From Candidatus Thermoflexus sinensis (GTDB lineage: Bacteria; Chloroflexota; Anaerolineae; Thermoflexales; Thermoflexaceae), in assembly GCA_016842045.1 (NCBI GenBank), contig JAEVEY010000044.1, positions 1 to 59,754 on the forward strand: DNA of 59,754 nucleotides, written 5' to 3'. Both the position numbers and the translations under genes were made by a program. Numbering within the stretch: the first letter of the stretch is position 1; every line of letters begins with the position of its first letter. The notes beneath the pieces were generated by a model that did no database searches, had not been told where the DNA came from, and saw only the letters and a list, made by a program, of their open reading frames with translations. Shown in pieces: positions 27,144 through 38,406 of the stretch.

Positions 27144-27207
27144 TCCGCGCGAGGTTTTCATCAGGGAGGCGGCTGGCGAATCCGCCCTCATCGATAAGGA
27201 GGTGAAA

Positions 27208-27726
27208 ATGCCTCACTGGCTGGCGGTGACGATTGAGAACTCGGTGGAGAGCCTGAATCGGGTGTTCCATTTGCTGCGCCAACGCCACCTCCCGGTGGGC
27301 CCCATCTCGATGTGCCGGACGGAGGATCCTCAGGATCTCCGCCTGCTGATCCCGGTGGATCCGGCCCGGGTGGATCCGCAACGGGTCCGGGCCAACCTGG
27401 AGAAGCTGCTCTGCGTGAAGGCTGTGGAGGACTGGGGGGAACGCCCACTGGTGATCCGCGATATGGCGCTGGTGAAGGTCCGGGCTCCCTCAGAAGCCTG
27501 GGTAGAGATCGCCCAGCTGGCGGAGTTCTATCGGGCCCGCATCGTGGACGTCGGCCCGGAGACCCTGATCGTGGAGGTCACGGGCTCGGCGGAAAAGGTG
27601 GATTCCTGCATCGCCCGCCTGCAGCGGTTCGGCGTGGTGGAGGTCACCCGCTCCGGACCTATGGCGATGGTCCGGGGTCAGGCCGAGGCCGCGCCGGCTG
27701 ACCGGATGGCGGAAGCCGCTGCATGA
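27208..27726 (+). CDS. ilvN: Acetolactate synthase small subunit
   Basis: ACT-domain start (HWLAVTIENSVESLNRVFHLL), ALVKVRAPSEAWVEIAQLAEFYRARIVDVG. Confidence 0.93.
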   Translation: MPHWLAVTIENSVESLNRVFHLLRQRHLPVGPISMCRTEDPQDLRLLIPVDPARVDPQRVRANLEKLLCVKAVEDWGERPLVIRDMALVKVRAPSEAWVEIAQLAEFYRARIVDVGPETLIVEVTGSAEKVDSCIARLQRFGVVEVTRSGPMAMVRGQAEAAPADRMAEAAA

Positions 27727-27796
27727 CCCATCCCGCCCTGCACAGGGAAGATGTTGAACCCTTCTGCTGCCAGATCCCTCAACCGGAGGTCTTCCA

Positions 27797-28798
27797 ATGG
27801 CGCGGATTTACTACGATGCCGATGCGGATCTCAGCCTCCTGAACGGCCGCCGGATCGCTGTTCTGGGCTACGGCAGTCAGGGCCACGCCCACGCCCTGAA
27901 CCTCAAAGACAGCGGCTGCGATGTGTGCGTGGGCCTTTACCGGGGCAGCAAGTCCTGGGAGAAGGCCCGGGCCGACGGATTGCCCGTTTACGAGGTCGCG
28001 GAGGCGGTGCGGCAGTCAGACATCATCGTGATGCTGGTGCCGGATCCCGCTCAGCCGGCCCTCTACCGGGAGGCGATAGCGCCGAACCTGGCCCCAGGCA
28101 AGACCCTGATGTTCGCCCACGGCTTCAACATCCGGTTCGGCCAGATCATCCCGCCACCGGATGTCGATGTCAGTATGGTGGCGCCCAAGTCCCCCGGCCA
28201 CCGCATGCGGGAGGTTTTCCAGGAGGGCGGCGGGGTCCCTGCCCTGGTGGCCGTGCATCAGGACGCCACGGGGAAGGCCCTGGCCACAGCCCTGGCTTAC
28301 GCCAAGGGCATTGGCTGCACGCGAGCGGGGGTGATCGAAACCACCTTTGCTGAGGAGACGGAGACCGACCTCTTCGGTGAGCAGGTGGTCCTGTGTGGTG
28401 GAGTCAGCCACCTGATCAAGGCCGCCTTCGAGACCCTGGTGGAGGCCGGCTATCAGCCGGAGGTGGCCTACTTCGAATGTCTGCACGAGCTCAAGCTGAT
28501 TGTGGATCTGATCTATCAGGGCGGGCTTTCCTATATGCGTTACTCGGTCAGCGACACCGCTGAGCACGGGGACTATGTGAGCGGGCCGCGGGTGATCGAT
28601 GAGCATGTGCGGAACACGATGAAGCAGATCCTCGCGGAGATCCGCAACGGCTCTTATGCCGAATCCTGGATCGAGGAAAACGCGAAGGGACGCCCATGGT
28701 TCAACGCCAAACGGGAGGAGGAGCGCAGGCATCCGATCGAGGAAGTGGGCCGCCGGCTGCGGGCGATGATGCCCTGGATCAATCCCAAGGAAGTGTGA
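27797..28798 (+). CDS. ilvC: Ketol-acid reductoisomerase
   Basis: [43 protein letters not shown]. Confidence 0.97.
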   Translation: MARIYYDADADLSLLNGRRIAVLGYGSQGHAHALNLKDSGCDVCVGLYRGSKSWEKARADGLPVYEVAEAVRQSDIIVMLVPDPAQPALYREAIAPNLAPGKTLMFAHGFNIRFGQIIPPPDVDVSMVAPKSPGHRMREVFQEGGGVPALVAVHQDATGKALATALAYAKGIGCTRAGVIETTFAEETETDLFGEQVVLCGGVSHLIKAAFETLVEAGYQPEVAYFECLHELKLIVDLIYQGGLSYMRYSVSDTAEHGDYVSGPRVIDEHVRNTMKQILAEIRNGSYAESWIEENAKGRPWFNAKREEERRHPIEEVGRRLRAMMPWINPKEV

Positions 28799-28810
28799 AA
28801 GGAGGGCTCC

Positions 28811-30394
28811 ATGGAGGAAGATGTGGTTCGCATTTTCGACACCACCCTTCGGGATGGGGAGCAATCGCCGGGCGCAACTCTTACGGTGGAGGAGAAACTG
28901 GAGATCGCCCGGCAGCTGGTCCGCCTGGGGGTGGACATCATCGAGGCGGGCTTCCCCATCGCCTCGCCAGGGGATTTCGAGGCCGTGCGACGGATTGCCC
29001 GGGAGATCGGACCGCTGGGGAAGGATCGCCCCAACGGCCCGCCGGTGATCGCCGGGCTGGCCCGGGCGAACAAAGAGGACATCGACGCCTGCTATGAGGC
29101 GGTGCGGGAGGCCCCCCGCCATCGGATCCATGTCTTCCTGGCCACCTCGGATATCCACCTCCAATACAAACTGCGCATGACCCGCGAGGAGTGCCTCGCC
29201 CGGATCCGGGAAATGGTCGCCTACGCCCGCCGCCTGTGCGACGACGTGGAGTTCTCCCCGGAGGATGCGGGGCGCACCGATCGGGATTTCCTGATGCAGG
29301 CCCTGACGGTGGCGGTGGAAGCCGGGGCGACCACCCTGAATATCCCGGATACCGTGGGCTATACCACACCGGAGGAATTCGGAAGCCTCTTCGCGGAGAT
29401 CCGCCATCGGGTCCCGGGGGCGGAGCGGGTGATCCTCTCCGCCCACTGCCATAACGATCTGGGCCTGGCCACAGCCAACACCCTGGCGGCCATCCGCAAC
29501 GGCGCCCGCCAGGTGGAGGTCACGGTCAACGGCATCGGGGAGCGGGCGGGCAACACCGCCCTGGAAGAGGTGGTCATGGCCCTCCACACCCGCCGGGATG
29601 TCTTCGGGGTGCGCACGTATATCGACACCACGCAGATCTACCGCACGAGCCGGCTGGTGAGCGCCCTCACCGGCATCCCGGTCCAGCCCAACAAGGCCAT
29701 CGTGGGGGCCAACGCCTTCGCCCACGAAGCAGGCATCCACCAGGACGGAATGCTGAAAAACCCGTTGACTTACGAGATCATGCGGCCCGAAACCGTGGGG
29801 GTGCCGGAATCCCGCCTGGTCCTGGGGAAGCACTCCGGACGGCACGCCTTCCGGGTCCGTCTGGAGCAGATGGGATATCACCTTCCCCCGGATGCCTTCG
29901 AGGAGGCGTTCCGCCGGTTCAAGGCCCTGTGCGATCGTAAGAAGTATGTGACGGATTTCGATCTGGAAGCGCTGATGGTGGACTTCACCCAGAGCAGCGG
30001 TCAGTCCTGGCGGCTGGACACCCTGCAGGTGACCTGCGGCACGCCTCTGATCGCCACCGCTACCGTCCGCCTGATCGGGCCGGATGGGGAGGTTCGCCTC
30101 GGCACCGGGACAGGGAACGGTCCGGTGGATGCAGCCTATCGGGCCATCGAGACCGCCCTGGGGATCCAGGCCCGCCTGTTAGAGTTCAACGTCCATGCGG
30201 TCACCCCGGGGCGGGACGCGATGGGTCGGGTCTTTGTTCAGGCGGAAGATCCGCACACCGGCGATCTGGCTGGCGGATTCGGCACGGACACCGATATTGT
30301 GGTGGCGGCGGCCAAGGCCTATCTTCACGCGCTCTTGCGGTTGAGCCGCGCGTCCCAGAACGCTCGGGTGGAGGTTTCCGTCCCCGTGCCTTAA
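28811..30394 (+). CDS. leuA: 2-isopropylmalate synthase
   Basis: [56 protein letters not shown]; LeuA regulatory C-terminus. Confidence 0.96.
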   Translation: MEEDVVRIFDTTLRDGEQSPGATLTVEEKLEIARQLVRLGVDIIEAGFPIASPGDFEAVRRIAREIGPLGKDRPNGPPVIAGLARANKEDIDACYEAVREAPRHRIHVFLATSDIHLQYKLRMTREECLARIREMVAYARRLCDDVEFSPEDAGRTDRDFLMQALTVAVEAGATTLNIPDTVGYTTPEEFGSLFAEIRHRVPGAERVILSAHCHNDLGLATANTLAAIRNGARQVEVTVNGIGERAGNTALEEVVMALHTRRDVFGVRTYIDTTQIYRTSRLVSALTGIPVQPNKAIVGANAFAHEAGIHQDGMLKNPLTYEIMRPETVGVPESRLVLGKHSGRHAFRVRLEQMGYHLPPDAFEEAFRRFKALCDRKKYVTDFDLEALMVDFTQSSGQSWRLDTLQVTCGTPLIATATVRLIGPDGEVRLGTGTGNGPVDAAYRAIETALGIQARLLEFNVHAVTPGRDAMGRVFVQAEDPHTGDLAGGFGTDTDIVVAAAKAYLHALLRLSRASQNARVEVSVPVP

Positions 30395-30488
30395 AGCCGA
30401 GAGCGGTGGAGGGGCTGGGGTCATAGCGCCCCACCTGTTCGGCTCTTCGTTGAGTGAGCTCTCCATATTTCTTTCCGGAGGTCGAGCG

Positions 30489-31769
30489 ATGGGCATGACC
30501 ATGGCCGAGAAGATCATCGCTGCCCACGCAGGACTGGAACACGTGGAGCCGGGGGAGCTGGTGGAGGTGCGGGTTGATTTCGTGATGGCCAATGACATCA
30601 CCGCCGCCCTGGCCATCCGGGAATTCGAGAAGCTGGAAGTCGAAGGGGTTTTCGATCGAGAGCGCGTGGCCTTCGTGGCCGACCACTTCGTCCCACCCCC
30701 TAACATTAAGGCCGCGGAGCAGTGCATGGCCGTCCGCACCTGGGCCCGTCGAAAAGGGATCCTCTACTTCGAAGGGGGGCGGGATGGCGGCATCGAGCAC
30801 GTCGTGTTGCCGGAGCAGGGCCTGGTGCTGCCCGGGGAGATCATCATCGGGGCGGACTCCCACACCTGCACCTATGGGGCGCTGGGCGCTTTCTCAACTG
30901 GCGTTGGCTCCACAGATGCCGCCGTGGCCATGGCCACCGGCCGGCTCTGGCTGAAGGTGCCTCCCACCATGCGCCTGTTCTACCACGGGACGCTCCGGCC
31001 CTGGGTAACGGCGAAAGATCTCATCCTGCACACCATCGGCCACATCGGAGTCGATGGAGCGCTCTATAGGGCGATGTTCTTCACTGGGCCGGTGATCCGG
31101 GCCCTCAGCATGGACGGACGATTCACCATCGCGAACATGGCGATTGAGGCGGGGGCGAAGGCCGGACTGATGGAGGTGGACGAGAAGACCCTGGAGTATG
31201 TCCGCCCGCGGGCGAAACGCCCCTTTGTAGTTTATCAGGATGATCCCGACGCTCGATATGAGATCGACCTGGATTTCAACGTGAGCGATTGGGAGCCAGT
31301 GGTGGCCGTGCCCCATCTACCCTCGAACGTGCGGCCGGTGAGCGAGCTCGCTGACGTTCGGATCGACCAGGTGTTCATCGGCTCCTGCACGAACGGGCGT
31401 ATAGAGGACCTGCGGCTGGCGGCCCGGATCCTCCAGGGACAGCGGGTGCATCCGGAGGTTCGCTGCATCATCATCCCGGGCAGCGGGCCGACTTACCGGC
31501 AGGCGCTGGAAGAGGGCCTCATTGACGTCTTCGTGGAGGCCGGCGCCGTGGTGGGTCTGCCATCGTGCGGCCCCTGCATGGGAGGATACTCCGGGGTGCT
31601 GGGGCCCGGGGAGCGTTGTGTTTCCACCACCAACCGCAACTTCATCGGCCGCATGGGCCATCCGACCAGCGAGGTGTATCTGGCGAACCCGGCAGTGGCC
31701 GCGGCCAGCGCGATCCTGGGCCGCATCGCCAGCCCGGAGGAGATTCGGCTGGAAGCCGTTCCCGTGTAG
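30489..31769 (+). CDS. leuC: 3-isopropylmalate dehydratase large subunit
   Basis: GADSHTCTYGALGAFSTGVGSTD; FIGSCTNGRIEDLRLAARIL; GPCMGGYSGVLGPGERCVSTTNRNFIGRMG. Confidence 0.95.
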   Translation: MGMTMAEKIIAAHAGLEHVEPGELVEVRVDFVMANDITAALAIREFEKLEVEGVFDRERVAFVADHFVPPPNIKAAEQCMAVRTWARRKGILYFEGGRDGGIEHVVLPEQGLVLPGEIIIGADSHTCTYGALGAFSTGVGSTDAAVAMATGRLWLKVPPTMRLFYHGTLRPWVTAKDLILHTIGHIGVDGALYRAMFFTGPVIRALSMDGRFTIANMAIEAGAKAGLMEVDEKTLEYVRPRAKRPFVVYQDDPDARYEIDLDFNVSDWEPVVAVPHLPSNVRPVSELADVRIDQVFIGSCTNGRIEDLRLAARILQGQRVHPEVRCIIIPGSGPTYRQALEEGLIDVFVEAGAVVGLPSCGPCMGGYSGVLGPGERCVSTTNRNFIGRMGHPTSEVYLANPAVAAASAILGRIASPEEIRLEAVPV

Positions 31770-31787
31770 GGACGCTCTCTTCGTGCA

Positions 31788-31880
31788 GACGCTTATGACG
31801 GGCACTCCGCTTCGCTTCGTGCCCTACTACAAACAGGGGGCTTTTCGTTCGTAGTAGGGCACGTGAGTGCCCGTTCTTTC
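31788..31880 (-). repeat. Dispersed palindromic element, inverted copy of the 41.8-kb tandem unit
   Basis: Reverse complement AAAGAACGGGCACTCACGTGCCCTACTACGAAC...GGGCACGAAGCGAAGCGGAGTGCCCGTC closely matches the unit at 41792. Confidence 0.8.
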
Positions 31881-31905
31881 CAAACATTCATTCAAAGGAG
31901 GAGCT

Positions 31906-32073
31906 ATGAACGCCCGCCGCTGGACCTGGGAGGAACTTCTGGAGGAAGCCCTTGCCTCCTCAGAGGCAGAGGATGAGGACCGTCCCGACAGCGCCCGCCG
32001 CCCAACCGATTGGGTGGTGGATTGCATGATGGGATGCTACAACTTCACGGATCTTCGCGAGGAAGAGGAATAA
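31906..32073 (+). CDS. Small acidic protein (55 aa) between leuC and leuD
   Basis: RBS AAGGAGGAG before ATG; MNARRWTWEELLEEALASSEAEDEDRPDSARRPTDWVVDCMMGCYNFTDLREEEE. Confidence 0.65.
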   Translation: MNARRWTWEELLEEALASSEAEDEDRPDSARRPTDWVVDCMMGCYNFTDLREEEE

Positions 32074-32084
32074 GGAGGGAGCTT

Positions 32085-32603
32085 ATGCGCTTCCAGGGGC
32101 GCGCCTGGGTTTTCGGAGACAACATCGATACCGACGTGATCATCCCGGGCCGGTATCTGAACACGACGGATCCCAAAGAGCTGGCGGCCCACTGTATGGA
32201 GGGGGTCGATCCGGAGTTCCCCCGCAAGGTGCAACCGGGCGATATTGTGGTGGCCGGCCGGAACTTCGGAAGCGGCTCCTCCCGGGAGCACGCACCGATC
32301 AGCCTGAAGGCGGCGGGGGTTTCCTGTGTGATCGCCAGATCCTTCGCCCGTATCTTCTTCCGTAACGCCATCAACATCGGCCTCCCGGTGCTGGAGTGTC
32401 CGGAGGCCGTGGAGGCCATCGCCCCGGGGGATGAGCTGGAGGTCCGCCTGGACACCGGGGAGATCCATAACCTGCGAACGGGCCAGGTCTTCCGCGCCAG
32501 GCCTTATCCGCCCTTCATGCTCGAGCTGATCCGCGCCGGCGGGTTGATCCCCTATACCCGGGCCCGCCTGGCGAAACCCCAGCCGGGCGCTCCGGGAGGC
32601 TGA
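32085..32603 (+). CDS. leuD: 3-isopropylmalate dehydratase small subunit
   Basis: GDNIDTDVIIPGRYLNTTD; GRNFGSGSSREHAPISLKAAG. Confidence 0.95.
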   Translation: MRFQGRAWVFGDNIDTDVIIPGRYLNTTDPKELAAHCMEGVDPEFPRKVQPGDIVVAGRNFGSGSSREHAPISLKAAGVSCVIARSFARIFFRNAINIGLPVLECPEAVEAIAPGDELEVRLDTGEIHNLRTGQVFRARPYPPFMLELIRAGGLIPYTRARLAKPQPGAPGG

Positions 32604-32607
32604 AGCG

Positions 32608-33354
32608 ATGTCCTCTGTCTTTGAGTTCGACCAGGTTTTCGACGAGGACTATCTGTTCTTTTATGAAACCTTCCTGACCGCTGAGCGCAGCGACCAGGAG
32701 ACGGAAGCCATCGTCAAAATCCTCAATCTGACGCCGGGGATGCGCATCCTGGATGTGGGTTGCGGCCACGGGCGGATCGCGAACCGGCTGGCTCGACGAG
32801 GGTGTCGGGTTGTGGGGCTGGACCGTTCCCTCCGTTTCCTGAACCTCGCCCGCCAGGAAGCGCAGGCCCATGGGCTGGCCGCCCACTATGTGCAGGGCGA
32901 TATGCGCCGCCTGCCCATGACCGGGATCTTCGACGCGGCGATCAGCTGGTTCACATCTTTTGGTTACTTCGATGATCCGGAGAACCATCAAGTGTTGCGG
33001 GAACTATTCCGCATCCTGAAGCCGGGAGGCGGGGTGATCGTCGAGATGATGAACCGGGATCGCCTCCTGAAAGAGTTCCTTCCCTTCCTCGTAACGGAAC
33101 GGGAGGGCCACCTGATGGTGGATCATCACCGATATGATCCCCTGAGCGGACGGCTCGAGACGGAGCGCACGGTGATCCGCGAGGGACGGATCCGGCGTTT
33201 CCGGTTCTCCGTTCGGCTGTTCACCTTCCCGGAGCTCCGTGACTGGCTCCAGGAAACCGGCTTCCAGGAAGTTCGAGGCTTCGATGAGCGGGGGGAGCCT
33301 TATACCCTGGCCACCCGCCGGATGATCGTCACGGCAGTCAAGCCCGCGATGTGA
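32608..33354 (+). CDS. Class I SAM-dependent methyltransferase
   Basis: MRILDVGCGHGRIANRLARRGCRVVGLDRSLRFLNLAR. Confidence 0.88.
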   Translation: MSSVFEFDQVFDEDYLFFYETFLTAERSDQETEAIVKILNLTPGMRILDVGCGHGRIANRLARRGCRVVGLDRSLRFLNLARQEAQAHGLAAHYVQGDMRRLPMTGIFDAAISWFTSFGYFDDPENHQVLRELFRILKPGGGVIVEMMNRDRLLKEFLPFLVTEREGHLMVDHHRYDPLSGRLETERTVIREGRIRRFRFSVRLFTFPELRDWLQETGFQEVRGFDERGEPYTLATRRMIVTAVKPAM

Positions 33355-33528
33355 GCCCTATCCGAAGGGAGGTTCCGATGCATCGTCCGAAGAGGAGGTG
33401 GACCCGGGTTGCCCCGCGATGGGACCGCTGGGTGGAGGTCCTGAGCGGGGTCGCCCGCGCCATCGCCGCCGTTTTCGGCCGGATGATCTCCCCTGCTTCC
33501 CATCCCATACCGGTCGAGGAGGTGCGCG

Positions 33529-35082
33529 ATGGAACCCGTTTTGCTTTACGATACCACGCTACGCGACGGCAGCCAGCGGGAAGGGATCTCGTTCACCGTT
33601 GAGGACAAGCTCCGGATCACCGAGAAGCTGGATGAGCTGGGCGTCCATTACATTGAGGGCGGCTGGCCCGGCTCCAACCCGAAGGATGCGGAATACTTCC
33701 GCCGGGTCCGCCATCTGCCCCTTCGCCATGCCCGCGTTGCCGCCTTCGGCATGACCCGGCGTCCAGGCCGTCGGGCTGAGGAGGATGAGAACCTGCGGGC
33801 ATTGCTGGAGGCGGAGACCCCGGTGGTGACCGTGGTCGGTAAGTCGTGGGATCTCCACGTCCATCGGGTGCTGGAGACCACGCTTGAGGAGAACCTCGCC
33901 ATGATCCGGGAGAGCGTGGCCTTTCTGAAGGCCCATGGACGGGAGGTGGTCTACGACGCCGAACACTTCTTCGATGGCTGGAAACGGAGCCCGGATTACG
34001 CCCTGGCCACTCTGCGGGCTGCTCAGGAGGGCGGGGCGGACTGGATCGTCCTCTGTGACACCAACGGCGGCTCCATGCCCTGGGAGATCGAAGCGGGGGT
34101 GGAGGCGGCAAAAGGGTCGGTTTCCGTCCCGCTGGGCATCCACACCCACAACGATTGCGAGCTGGCGGTGGCCAACTCCCTGGCGGCGGTCCGTCGGGGT
34201 GTGCGCCAGGTCCAGGGCACCATAAACGGCTATGGGGAACGAGTGGGCAACGCCAACCTGATCTCCATCATCGCCAATCTCAAGCTGAAGATGGGCATCG
34301 ATTGCGTGAGCGACGAACAGCTGGCCCGCCTCACCGAGATCTCCCGCTTCGTGGCGGAAGTGGCCAATCTCCCCCACGATTCCCATCAGCCCTATGTGGG
34401 GGCCAGTGCCTTCGCCCATAAAGGCGGCATCCATGTCGCCGCCATCCTCAAGATCGAGGAAAGCTACCAGCATATCGATCCGACCCGCGTGGGCAATGTT
34501 AAGCGGGTCCTGGTCTCCGAGCTTTCCGGACGAGGGAACATCGTCGCCAAGGCCATGGAGTTCGGGCTACAGCTGGATCCTGATGATCCGGCGGTGCAGG
34601 CAGCCGTGCGCCGCATCAAGGCCCTGGAAAACGAGGGTTTCTACTTCGAGGACGCCGAGGCCTCGGTGATCCTGATGCTGCGGCGCGCGCAGCCGGATTA
34701 CACCCCACCCTTCGAGGTCCTTGATTACGTCGTGATGGTGGAGCGGCGAGATGGTCGGGAGCCAGTGGCGGAGGCCGCGGTGAAGGTTCGGGTGGACGGA
34801 GAGACCGTGCACACCGCTGCGGAGGGCAACGGCCCGGTTAACGCCCTCGACCTCGCCCTGCGCAAGGCGCTCCTCCCCCGCTACCCAATCCTCGGCCGCG
34901 TGCACCTGACCAACTATCGGGTCCACATCCTGAACGGGGACGCCGGCACGGCGGCACGGGTGCGGGTATGGATCGAGAGCACCGATGGCCAGCGGGTGTG
35001 GCGGACCGTCGGGGCTTCCACCAACATCCTGGAGGCCAGCCGGCTGGCCCTGCAGGACAGCCTGGAGTTCGGAATCGGATAA
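33529..35082 (+). CDS. cimA: (R)-citramalate synthase
   Basis: LYDTTLRDGSQREGISFTVEDKLRITEKLDELGVHYIEGGWPGSNPKD; DWIVLCDTNGGSMPWEI. Confidence 0.93.
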   Translation: MEPVLLYDTTLRDGSQREGISFTVEDKLRITEKLDELGVHYIEGGWPGSNPKDAEYFRRVRHLPLRHARVAAFGMTRRPGRRAEEDENLRALLEAETPVVTVVGKSWDLHVHRVLETTLEENLAMIRESVAFLKAHGREVVYDAEHFFDGWKRSPDYALATLRAAQEGGADWIVLCDTNGGSMPWEIEAGVEAAKGSVSVPLGIHTHNDCELAVANSLAAVRRGVRQVQGTINGYGERVGNANLISIIANLKLKMGIDCVSDEQLARLTEISRFVAEVANLPHDSHQPYVGASAFAHKGGIHVAAILKIEESYQHIDPTRVGNVKRVLVSELSGRGNIVAKAMEFGLQLDPDDPAVQAAVRRIKALENEGFYFEDAEASVILMLRRAQPDYTPPFEVLDYVVMVERRDGREPVAEAAVKVRVDGETVHTAAEGNGPVNALDLALRKALLPRYPILGRVHLTNYRVHILNGDAGTAARVRVWIESTDGQRVWRTVGASTNILEASRLALQDSLEFGIG

Positions 35083-35142
35083 CCGGATGCGTAATCCCTA
35101 TCCCCAAAAAGCCAGAACCTTCATGGGAAAGAGGCACACATC

Positions 35143-36225
35143 ATGGGACGCTTCGTGATCGCTGTGCTACCGGGGGATGGGATCGGGCCGGAAGTGATGG
35201 CCGAGGCCCTGCGGGTCCTGGAAGCCGTGGGACACCGATTCGGGCATCGCTTCGAGTTCCACGAGGCCCTCATCGGGGGAGCCGCGATCGATGCGACCGG
35301 CTCCCCTCTTCCCCCAGAAACTCTGGAGCGTTGTCGGCGTTCGGATGCGATCCTCCTGGGGGCTGTCGGCGGACCGAAGTGGGATGACCCCACCGCGCCG
35401 ATGCGCCCGGAACAGGGGCTCCTGGGCCTGCGCAAGGCCTTTGACCTGTTTGCCAACCTCCGCCCGGTTCGCGTGTTCCCGGCCCTGGTCCACGCAACCC
35501 CGCTGAAAGAGGGGATCGTGCGGGGGGTGGATATTCTATTCGTTCGGGAGCTGACGGGAGGGTTGTATTTCGGCCCCCGACAGGAAGCTGGACCGGAAGG
35601 TGATGAGGCTTACGATACCATGCGCTATACTCGCCCGGAGATCGAACGGGTGGTCCGGCTGGCGGCCCGCTTCGCTCAGAGCCGCCGCAACAAGCTGACC
35701 TCGGTCGACAAAGCCAATGTGCTGGCCTCCTCCCGTCTCTGGCGCCGGGTGACCGAAGCTGTGGTCCGGCGGGAATTCCCGCATCTCGCCCTGGAGCACA
35801 TGCTGGTGGACGCCTTCGCCATGCACCTGATCCGGCGCCCGGCGGTCTTCGATGTGGTGGTGACGGAAAATATGTTCGGGGACATCCTGACCGATGAGGC
35901 GGCTGTGCTGGCGGGGTCGATGGGGATGCTCCCCTCCGCCTCGCTGGGGGAAGCGCCGCCCGGTCTTTTCGAGCCCGTGCATGGCTCCGCGCCGGACATC
36001 GCCGGGCGCAACCTGGCCAACCCGATCGGCGCGATCCTGAGCGGCGCCTTGATGCTGCGCTATGGCTTCGGCCTGGAGGCGGAAGCCCGGGCCATCGAAC
36101 AGGCCGTGGAGGAAACCCTCGAGGCAGGCTACCGCACCCGGGATATCGCGGATGGCGAGACCTGCATCGTCGGAACACGCGAAATGGGCGAGGCCATCGC
36201 CCGGCATATCCTGCGCGATGCATAA
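35143..36225 (+). CDS. leuB: 3-isopropylmalate dehydrogenase
   Basis: [59 protein letters not shown]. Confidence 0.95.
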   Translation: MGRFVIAVLPGDGIGPEVMAEALRVLEAVGHRFGHRFEFHEALIGGAAIDATGSPLPPETLERCRRSDAILLGAVGGPKWDDPTAPMRPEQGLLGLRKAFDLFANLRPVRVFPALVHATPLKEGIVRGVDILFVRELTGGLYFGPRQEAGPEGDEAYDTMRYTRPEIERVVRLAARFAQSRRNKLTSVDKANVLASSRLWRRVTEAVVRREFPHLALEHMLVDAFAMHLIRRPAVFDVVVTENMFGDILTDEAAVLAGSMGMLPSASLGEAPPGLFEPVHGSAPDIAGRNLANPIGAILSGALMLRYGFGLEAEARAIEQAVEETLEAGYRTRDIADGETCIVGTREMGEAIARHILRDA

Positions 36226-36331
36226 CCGATGGTCCCACCAGCCGTCCTCCTGCAAAGGGGCCTTCTGAAGCTGTTGGGGCGGCCGGAGCTGACCTCCCCC
36301 TGCTCTGTTGCAAACGGGGGGCTTTATTGAC

Positions 36332-36368
36332 TCCCCTCCCCACGCCGCGAAACGGCATGGGGAGGGGG
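36332..36368. repeat. GC hairpin repeat of the CTCCCCACGSCC family
   Basis: CCCCTCCCCACGCCG-CGAAA-CGGCATGGGGAGGGG. Confidence 0.7.
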
Positions 36369-36524
36369 ATGAAGGGAGGTGGGGCCATCCGCTGGACCCG
36401 AATGGGATGAGGGCTGAAAAGCTCCGGGCAAACGCTGAACCCGAGCAGGCGCCGCCAGGATCGCAATGGAGCAACCTCCGCTTCAAAGCAGCGTGGCGGC
36501 TCCTGTATCATAAAGGCAAGGTAT

Positions 36525-36555
36525 TTCAGGGGCGCGCCTTTGGCGCGCCCCTGAA
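36525..36555. repeat. Perfect 14-bp hairpin upstream of ilvD
   Basis: TTCAGGGGCGCGCC-TTT-GGCGCGCCCCTGAA. Confidence 0.85.
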
Positions 36556-36657
36556 GCTTCTCTCCCCCACCAGGGGCGCAATAAGGAAAGGTCCTTCACC
36601 CTCCAATCAGGGACCAGCGGCGTAAGTCGGAACCAAACTGGATCAGGAGGTTCCCCC

Positions 36658-38343
36658 ATGAGCGTTCCTTTGAACGGGCGCAAGCATCGCAGCGCGCGGG
36701 TGACGGAGGGCCCGGAGCGGGCTCCGCATCGGGCGATGCTTCGGGCCGTCGGATTCCGGGATGAGGACTTCCGCCGGCCCTTCATCGGCGTCGCCAACAC
36801 ATGGTTCGAAGCCCAGCCCTGCAATCACCATCTCCATCGTCTTGCCGAGCTCGTCAAACAGGGGATCCGGGACGCCGGTGGGACGCCCATCGAGTTCAAC
36901 GCCGTCCCGGCCAACGACGCCATCGGGATGGGTCATGAAGGAATGAAGGCCTCGCTGGTCAGCCGGGAGCTGATCGCCGACTCCATCGAGCTGGCCGCTG
37001 TGGCCTATCAGCTGGACGCCCTGGTGACCATCGGGGGCTGTGATAAAACCCAGCCCGCCTGCGTGATGGCGATGGCCCGCCTGAACCTGCCCTCGATCTA
37101 CCTGTACGGGGGAAGCGTCCCCCCGGGAAACTGGCGCGGGCACGCGGTGACCATCCAGGATGTCTTCGAAGCGGTGGGCGCGGTGAGCCGCGGACGGATG
37201 AGCGTTGAGGAGCTGCAAGAGCTGGAGGAAGTAGCCGTGCCCACCTATGGCGCATGCGGTGGGATGTTCACCGCCAACACCATGGCCTCCGCCTTCGAGG
37301 CGATGGGGCTGACGCTTCCCAACGGGGCCGCCCCGGTCGCCCCCAGCCGGGCCCGGGAGGAGCTGGCCTATGAGACAGGCCGGGCGATCGTCCGCATCCT
37401 GGAAGCCGGCATTCGGCCCCGGGACGTGATGACCCGGGAGGCCTTTGAGAACGCCATCGCCGTAGCGGCCGCGATGGGCGGATCCACAAACCTCATCCTG
37501 CACCTGCTGGCCATCGCCCACGAGGCAGGGGTTCCCCTCGCCCTGGAGGACTTCGAGCGGGTCAGCGAACGGACGCCTTATCTGGCGGATCTGAAGCCCG
37601 CGGGCCGCTATGTGATGGCCGATGTGGATCGTATCGGCGGAGTGCCCGTGGTGATGAGGGCGCTGCTGGACGCCGGGTTGCTGCACGGGGAATGCCGCAC
37701 CGTCACCGGCGAGACCATCGCCGAGCGCCTGGCCAGCGTGGCCTTCCCTGAGGATCAGGACGTGGTTCGACCGGTGAGCCGTCCGCTGCATCCGACCGGC
37801 GGCTACGTCATCCTGCGAGGCAACCTTGCCCCGGAGGGAGGGGTCCTGAAGATCACAGGGACCACCAAACGCTATCACCGTGGCCCGGCGCGCGTCTTCG
37901 ATCGGGAGGAGGATGCCTTTCAGGCGATCAACAGCGGCCAGATCCGGCCGGGCGATGTCGTGGTGGTGCGCTATGAAGGCCCGAAGGGGGGGCCGGGGAT
38001 GCGGGAGATGCTGGTGGTCACCGCTGCCCTGGTAGGCCAGGGCTTGAAGGATGATGTCGCCCTCCTGACCGACGGACGGTTCTCGGGAGCCACCCATGGG
38101 CTGATGATCGGCCACATCTCCCCTGAGGCCGCCGTGGGAGGGCCGCTGGCATTGCTTCAGGATGGCGATATCATCGTGATCGACGTGGACCGTCGGGTGG
38201 TGAACGTGGAGCTCTCCGAAGAGGAGCTGGCCCGCCGCCGGGCAGTCTGGACCCCCCCGCCGCCGAAGTATCCGCAGGGGCTCTTCGCTAAATATGCCCG
38301 CCTGGTCTCCTCTGCAGCTCGGGGGGCGGTGTGCGAGGCATAA
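36658..38343 (+). CDS. ilvD: Dihydroxy-acid dehydratase
   Basis: [75 protein letters not shown]. Confidence 0.96.
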   Translation: MSVPLNGRKHRSARVTEGPERAPHRAMLRAVGFRDEDFRRPFIGVANTWFEAQPCNHHLHRLAELVKQGIRDAGGTPIEFNAVPANDAIGMGHEGMKASLVSRELIADSIELAAVAYQLDALVTIGGCDKTQPACVMAMARLNLPSIYLYGGSVPPGNWRGHAVTIQDVFEAVGAVSRGRMSVEELQELEEVAVPTYGACGGMFTANTMASAFEAMGLTLPNGAAPVAPSRAREELAYETGRAIVRILEAGIRPRDVMTREAFENAIAVAAAMGGSTNLILHLLAIAHEAGVPLALEDFERVSERTPYLADLKPAGRYVMADVDRIGGVPVVMRALLDAGLLHGECRTVTGETIAERLASVAFPEDQDVVRPVSRPLHPTGGYVILRGNLAPEGGVLKITGTTKRYHRGPARVFDREEDAFQAINSGQIRPGDVVVVRYEGPKGGPGMREMLVVTAALVGQGLKDDVALLTDGRFSGATHGLMIGHISPEAAVGGPLALLQDGDIIVIDVDRRVVNVELSEEELARRRAVWTPPPPKYPQGLFAKYARLVSSAARGAVCEA

Positions 38344-38406
38344 CGGGATTACGCCCTCTGAAACAAAGGGTCCATCCATCTCATTGAACGGGAAGCGGAG
38401 GCGAAG

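Noticed and set aside
28016-29881. 621-aa minus-strand ORF (and similar long antisense ORFs, e.g. 36643-38493, 45579-46676)
   Set aside because: Fully antisense to clear ilvC/leuA, ilvD and ABC-lipoprotein genes; composition is the usual shadow-frame artefact of GC-rich coding DNA
33378-33602. Possible 75-aa ORF with a Shine-Dalgarno-like GGAGG before cimA
   Set aside because: Overlaps the cimA start by about 74 bp, basic low-complexity sequence, no recognisable family; not enough to call
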